Of a DNA stretch of 52,425 nt, positions 47,552 to 52,425 are shown piece after piece. Source of the DNA: Saccoglossus kowalevskii (taxonomy: Eukaryota; Hemichordata; Enteropneusta; Harrimaniidae); the NCBI RefSeq assembly GCF_000003605.2, contig NW_003143523.1, forward strand, positions 1-52,425, read 5' to 3'. Position 1 is the first letter of the stretch. Every line of letters starts with the position of its first letter. Under the pieces are notes generated by a model. The model saw nothing but the letters and a program-made list of their open reading frames with translations, ran no database searches and was not told the origin of the DNA. The translations under genes were made by a program, and so were the position numbers.

Positions 47552-49166
47552 GTACTGTATTGCCTCTATTAATTATGGCTGCTGGTAACTACATCTGATC
47601 ACTGTTTTGGCTCTATTAATTGTGGCTGATGGTAACTACATCTGATCACTGTATTGGCTCTATTAATTATGGCTTCTGGTAACTACATCTGATCACTGTA
47701 TTGGCTCTATTAATTATGGCTGCTGGTAACTACATCTGATTACTGTATTGGGCTCTATTAATTATGGCTGCTGGTAACTACATCTGAGTACTGTATTGGC
47801 TCTATTAATTATGGCTGCTGGTAACTACATCTGATCACTGTAGTGGCTCTATTAATTATGGCTGCTGGTAACTACATCTGATTACGGTATTGGGCTCTAT
47901 TAATTATGGCTGCTGGTAACTACATCTGATCACAGTAGTGGCTCTATTAATTATGGCTGCTGGTAACTACATCTGATCACTGTATTGGGCTCTATTAATT
48001 ATGGCTGCTAGTAACTACATCTGATCACTGTATTGGGCTCTATTAATTATGGCTGCTGGTAACTACATCTGATCACTGTATTGCCTCTATTAATTATGGC
48101 TGCTGGTAACTACATCTGATCACTGTATTGGGCTCTATTAATTATGGCTGCTAGTAACTACATCTGATCACTGTATTGGGCTCTATTAATTATGGCTGCT
48201 GGTAACTACATCTGATCACTGTATTGGCTCTATTAATTATGGCTGCTGGTAACTACATCTGATTACTGTATTGACTCAATTAATTATGGCTGCTGGTAAC
48301 TACATCTGATTACTGTATACGCTCTATTAATTATGGCTGCTGGTAACTACATCTGATCACTGTTTTGGCTCTATAAATTATGGCTGATGGTAACTACATC
48401 TGATCACTGTATTGGCTCAATTAATTATGGCTGCTGGTAACTACATCTGATTACTGTATTGGCTCTATTAAATATGGCTGCTGGTAACTACATCTGAGTA
48501 CTGTATTGCCTCTATTAATTATGGCTGCTTGGAACTACATCTGATTACTGTATTGGCTCTATTAATTATGGCTGCTTGTAACTACATCTGATTACTGTAT
48601 TGGCTCTATTAATTATGGCTGCTTGTAACTACATCTGATTACTGTATTGGCTCTATTAAATATGGCTGCTGGTAACTACATCTGATCACTGTATTGGCTC
48701 TATTAAAAATGGCTGCTGGTAAGTACATCTGATTACTGTAGTGGCTCTATTAATTATGGCTGCTGGTAACTACATCTGATTACTGTATAGACTCTATTAA
48801 TTATGGCTGCTGGTATCTACATCTGTTCACTGTTTTGGCTCTATTAATTGTGGCTGATGGTAACTACATCTGATCACTGTATTGGCTCTATTAATTATGG
48901 CTTCTGTTAACTACATCTGATCACTGTATTGGCTCTATTAATTATGGCTGCTGGTAACTACATCTGATTACTGTATTGGGCTCTATTAATTATGGCTGCT
49001 GGTAACTACATCTGATCACTGTAGTGGCTCTATAAATTATGGCTGCTGGTAACTACATCTGATTACTGTATTGGCTCAATTAATTATGGCTGCTGGTAAC
49101 TACATCTGATTACTGTAAAAGCTCTATTAATTATGGCTGCTGGTAACTACATCTGATCACAGTATT
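47552..49166. repeat. Mixed satellite stretch with a gggctc/ctagtaac run
   Basis: No gene. 47,580-47,720 repeats the 'gtttt'/ctgatgg/cttctgg units; 47,750-48,190 is a gggctc/gtagtgg/ctagtaac run with 'gattacggtatt' and 'gatcacagtagt'. 48,250-48,620 follows the 45.5-kb block including 'gcttggaac' (48,538). It closes with aaaaatgg/ggtaagtac, tagactc, tgttcactg, gtaaaagc and gatcacag. Confidence 0.8.
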
Positions 49167-49722
49167 GGCTCTATAAATTATGGCTGCTGGTAACTACATC
49201 TGATTACTGTATTGGCTCAATTAATTATGGCTGCTGGTAACTACATCTGATTACTGTATAGACTCTATTAATTATGGCTGCTGGTAACTACATCTGATCA
49301 CTGTTTTGGCTCTATTAATTGTGGCTGATGGTAACTACATCTGATCACTGTATTGGCTCTAATAATTATGGCTTCTGGTAACTACATCTGATCACTGTAT
49401 TGGGCTCTATTAATTATGGCTGCTGGTAACTACATCTGATCACTGTAGTGGCTCTATTAATTATGGCTGCTGGTAACTACATCTGATTACTGTGTTGGCT
49501 CTATTAATTATGGCTGCTGGTAACTACATCTGATTACAGTATTGGTTCTATTAATTATGGCTGCTGGTAACTACATCTGATCACTGTATTGGCTCTATTA
49601 AATATGGCTGCTGGTAACTACATCTGATTACTGTATCGGCTCTATTAATTATGGCTGCTGGTAACTACATCTGATCACTGTAGTGGCTCTATTAATTATG
49701 GCTGCTGGTAACTACATCTGAT
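49167..49722. repeat. 556-bp block, copy 2 (partner 31,921-32,476)
   Basis: Offset 17,246; its right half is also the left end of the 939-bp-offset repeat below. Confidence 0.86.
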
Positions 49723-50295
49723 CACTGTATTTGCTCTATTAATTATGCCTGCTGGTAACTACATCTGATTACTATATTGGCTCTATTAATTATGGCTGCT
49801 GGTAACTAGATCTGATCACTGTAGTGGCTCTATTAATTATGGCTGCTGGTAACTACATCTGATCACTGTATTGGCTCTATTAATTACGGCTGCTGGTAAC
49901 TACATCTGATCACTGTATTGGCTCTATTAATTATGGCTGCTGGTAACTACATCTGATCACTGTATTGGCTCTATTAATTATGGCTGCTGGTAAATATATC
50001 TGATCACTGTATTGGCTCTATTAATTACGGCTGCTGGTAACTACATCTGATCACTGTATTGGCTCTATTAAAAATGGCTGCTGGCAACTACATCTGATTA
50101 CTGTAGTGGCTCTATTAATTATGGCTGCTGGTAACTACATCTGATTACTGTAACAGCTCTATTAATTATGGCTGCTGGTAACTACATCTGATCACTGTAT
50201 TGGCTCTATTAATTATGGCTTCTGGTAACTACATCTGATCACTGTATTGGCTCTATTAATTATGGCTGCTGGTAACTACATCTGATTACTGTATT
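49496..50295. repeat. 800-bp direct repeat, copy 1 (partner 50,435-51,234)
   Basis: Offset 939, that is 20 units minus one base. The missing base is in 'gagtatgtattg' near 50,380, in the 139 bp between the copies. Shared markers are 'gattacagtattggttc' (49,532 and 50,471), gtatcgg, 'gtatttgc'/attatgcc, gattactatatt and gtaacagc. Private here are aactaga (about 49,806) and ggcaactac (about 50,083). Confidence 0.88.
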
Positions 50296-50434
50296 GGCTC
50301 TATTAATTATGGCTGCTGGTAATTACATCTGATTACTGTATTGGCTCTATTAATTATGGCTGCTGGTAACTACATCTGAGTATGTATTGTCTCTATTAAT
50401 TATGGCTGCTGGTAACAATACCTGATCACTGTAG

Positions 50435-51234
50435 TGGCTCTATTAATTATGGCTGCTGGTAACTACATCTGATTACAGTATTGGTTCTATTAATTATGGC
50501 TGCTGGTAACTACACCTGATCACTGTATTGGCTCTATTAAATATGGCTGCTGGTAACTACATCTGATTACTGTATCGGCTCTATTAATTATGGCTGCTGG
50601 TAACTACATCTGATCACTGTAGTGGCTCTATTAATTATGGCTGCTGGTAACTACATCTGATCACTGTATTTGCTCTATTAATTATGCCTGCTGGTAACTA
50701 CATCTGATTACTATATTGGCTCTATTAATTATGGCTGCTGGTAACTACATCTGATCACTGTAGTGGCTCTATTAATTATGGCTGCTGGTAACTACATCTG
50801 ATCACTGTATTAGCTCTATTAATTACGGCTGCTGGTAACTACATCTGATCACTGTATTGGCTCTATTAATTATGGCTGCTGGTAACTACATCTGATCACT
50901 GTATTGGCTCTATTAATTATGGCTGCTGGTAAATATATCTGATCACTGTATTGGCTCTATTAATTATGGCTGCTGGTAACTACATCTGATCACTGTATTG
51001 GCTCTATTAATTATGGCTGCTGGTAAATATATCTGATTACTGTAGTGGCTCTATTAATTATGGCTGCTGGTAACTACATCTGATTACTGTAACAGCTCTA
51101 TTAATTATGGCTGCTGGTAACTACATCTCATCACTGTATTGGCTCTATTAATTATGGCTTCTGGTAACTACATCTGATCACTGTATTGGCTCTATTAATT
51201 ATGGCTGCTGGTAACTACATCTGATTACTGTATT
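50435..51234. repeat. 800-bp direct repeat, copy 2
   Basis: Second copy. Differences are 'acacctgatcac' after the ttggttc unit, ttagctc where copy 1 is plain, plain and ggtaaat units in place of attacgg and aaaaatgg, and 'catctcatc' near 51,126. Confidence 0.87.
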
Positions 51235-52425
51235 GGGCTCTATTAATTATGGCTGCTGGTAACTACATCTGATCACTGTAGTGGCTCTATTAATTATGGC
51301 TGCTGGTAACTACATCTGATTACTGTATTGGGCTCTATTAATTATGGCTGCTGGTAACTACATCTGATCACTGTAGTGGCTCTATTAATTATGGCTGCTG
51401 GTAACTACATCTGATTACTGTATTGGCTCTATTAATTATGGCTGCTGGTAACTACATCTGATTACTGTATAGGCTTTATTAATTATGGCTGCTGGTAACT
51501 ACATCTGAGTACTGTATTGGCTCTATTAATTATGGCTGCTGGTAACTACATCTGATTACTGTATTGGCTCTATTAATTATGGCTGCTGGTAACTACATCT
51601 GATTACTGTATAGGCTCTATTAATTAGGACTGCTGGTAACTACATCTGATCACTGTTTTGGCTCTATAAATTATGGCTGATGGTAACTACATCTGATCAC
51701 TGTATTGGCTCAATTAATTATGGCTGCTGGTAACTACATCTGATTACTGTATTGGCTCTATTAAATATGGCTGCTGGTAACTACATCTGAGTACTGTATT
51801 GCCTCTATTAATTATGGCTGCTTGTAACTACATCTGATTACTGTATTGGCTCTATTAATTATGGCTGTTTGTAACTACATCTGATTACTGTATTGGCTCT
51901 ATTAAATATGGCTGCTGGTAACTACATCTGATGACTGTATTGGCTCTATTAAAAATGGCTGCTGGTAACTACATCTGATTACTGTAGTGGCTCCATTAAT
52001 TATGGCTGCTGGTAACTACATCTGATTACTGTAATAGCTCTATTAATTATGGCTGCTGGTAACTACATCTGATCACTGTATTGGCTCTATTAATTATGGC
52101 TGCTGGTTACTACATCTGATCACTGTATTGGCTCTATTAATTATGGCTGCTGGTAAATATATCTGATCACTGTATTAGCTCTATTAATTATGGCTGCTGG
52201 TAAATATATCTGATCACTGTATTGGCACTATTAATTATGGCTGCTGGTAACTACATCTGATCACTGTAGTGGCTCTATTAATTATGGCTGCTGGTAACTA
52301 CATCTGATTACTGTATTGGCTCTATTAATTATGGCTGCTGGTAACTACATCTGATTACTGTATAGGCTCTATTAATTAGGACTGCTGGTAACTACATCTG
52401 ATCACTGTTTTGGCTCTATAAATTA
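51035..52425. repeat. Duplication reaching the window end (partner 39,119-40,462)
   Basis: Corresponds to 39,119-40,462 with one extra 47-bp unit after gagtac (near 51,540). It holds the shortened gatgac block at 51,735-52,251 and stops mid-unit at the window edge, so the array continues to the right. Confidence 0.9.

Larger units (their letters stand above)
1..52425. repeat. 47-bp tandem satellite array filling the window
   Basis: Every part of the window is a copy of one unit of about 47 bp, roughly 1,110 copies, all in the same orientation; I saw no inverted segment and no non-satellite insertion. The consensus is about 38% GC, has no CpG and is T-rich on this strand. Recurrent words per unit are TGATCA or TGATTA (7-12), TATTGG (16-21), ATTAATTA (26-33) and GGCTGCTGG (35-43). 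Because 47 is not a multiple of three, each stop word falls in all three frames over three units, so no consensus frame stays open beyond about 20 codons on the + strand. Long homogeneous arrays of this kind are known from eukaryotic heterochromatin. The chromosomal site and the species cannot be read from the sequence. I do not recognise the family by name. Confidence 0.98.

Noticed and set aside
1-52425. CRISPR array
   Set aside because: The whole 47-bp unit is conserved with no variable spacers between direct repeats, the copy number is over a thousand and no cas-like gene is present.
1-52425. Repetitive protein-coding gene
   Set aside because: 47 is not divisible by three, and the recurring TGA (unit position 7) and TAA (28 and 44) fall in every + frame over three units. 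The reverse strand has even more stops (TAA twice, TAG twice, TGA). Somewhat longer open stretches occur in ggaaac runs, because TAA at position 44 is lost there, but they show no coding feature.
1-52425. Telomeric repeat, CENP-B box or alpha satellite
   Set aside because: The unit contains no TTAGGG-type run and no match to the recalled CENP-B box core (TTCG....A..CGGG). Its 47-bp length differs from the 171-bp alpha unit.
1-52425. Inverted segments or hairpin-forming palindromes between units
   Set aside because: I saw no reverse-complement unit (CCAGCAGCC) on the + strand; only short palindromes inside the unit (TGATCA, ATTAAT, TAATTA) are present.
1-52425. A new defence or mobile system
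   Set aside because: There is no open reading frame, terminal repeat, target-site duplication or non-satellite insertion anywhere in the window to support one.

Overview
The whole 52,425-base window is one uninterrupted tandem satellite array. The unit is about 47 bp, repeated head-to-tail in a single orientation roughly 1,110 times. I found no gene, RNA gene, transposon, telomere or unique sequence, and neither edge of the array is visible. An array this size, with long-range block duplications, points to eukaryotic constitutive heterochromatin (centromeric, pericentromeric, subtelomeric or B/sex-chromosome type). Nothing in it lets me name the species.

The consensus unit is AT-rich (29 of 47 positions, about 62%), T-rich on the + strand (18 T against 11 A), and has no CpG. 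It usually carries TGATCA at unit positions 7-12 (a C/T polymorphism at position 11 destroys it in many units), TATTGG at 16-21, ATTAATTA at 26-33 and GGCTGCTGG at 35-43. Length variants are mostly 48 bp (extra G, 'ttgggctc') or 51 bp (duplicated ggct, 'ggctggctc').

The units are not homogenised into one regular higher-order repeat. Diagnostic variants recur in fixed orders, giving mosaic blocks: a 12-unit 'gatgac/aaaaatgg' block seen 13 times, a 5-unit 'gtagtgg, cctgatt, gaatac, ggctggc' block seen nine times, and 'gggctc/ctagtaac' runs. Clean local tandem duplications of 234, 239, 376, 661, 939, 993 and 1,083-1,130 bp are visible. So are long duplications at distances of 10-33 kb, the longest about 2.04 kb (7,565-9,604 and 36,753-38,792, offset 29,188). 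Several pairs differ by exactly one 47-bp unit, or one 95-bp dimer, and some switch partner at a sharp point. These are the marks of unequal exchange or replication slippage.

Two matters go beyond ordinary satellite biology. First, the unit resembles the antisense of the universally conserved helix-18 (530-loop) segment of small-subunit rRNA: three words in the same order with similar spacing. Second, several short stretches carry bunched losses or gains at single- and double-base runs, which look more like consensus error in a long-read assembly than biology.
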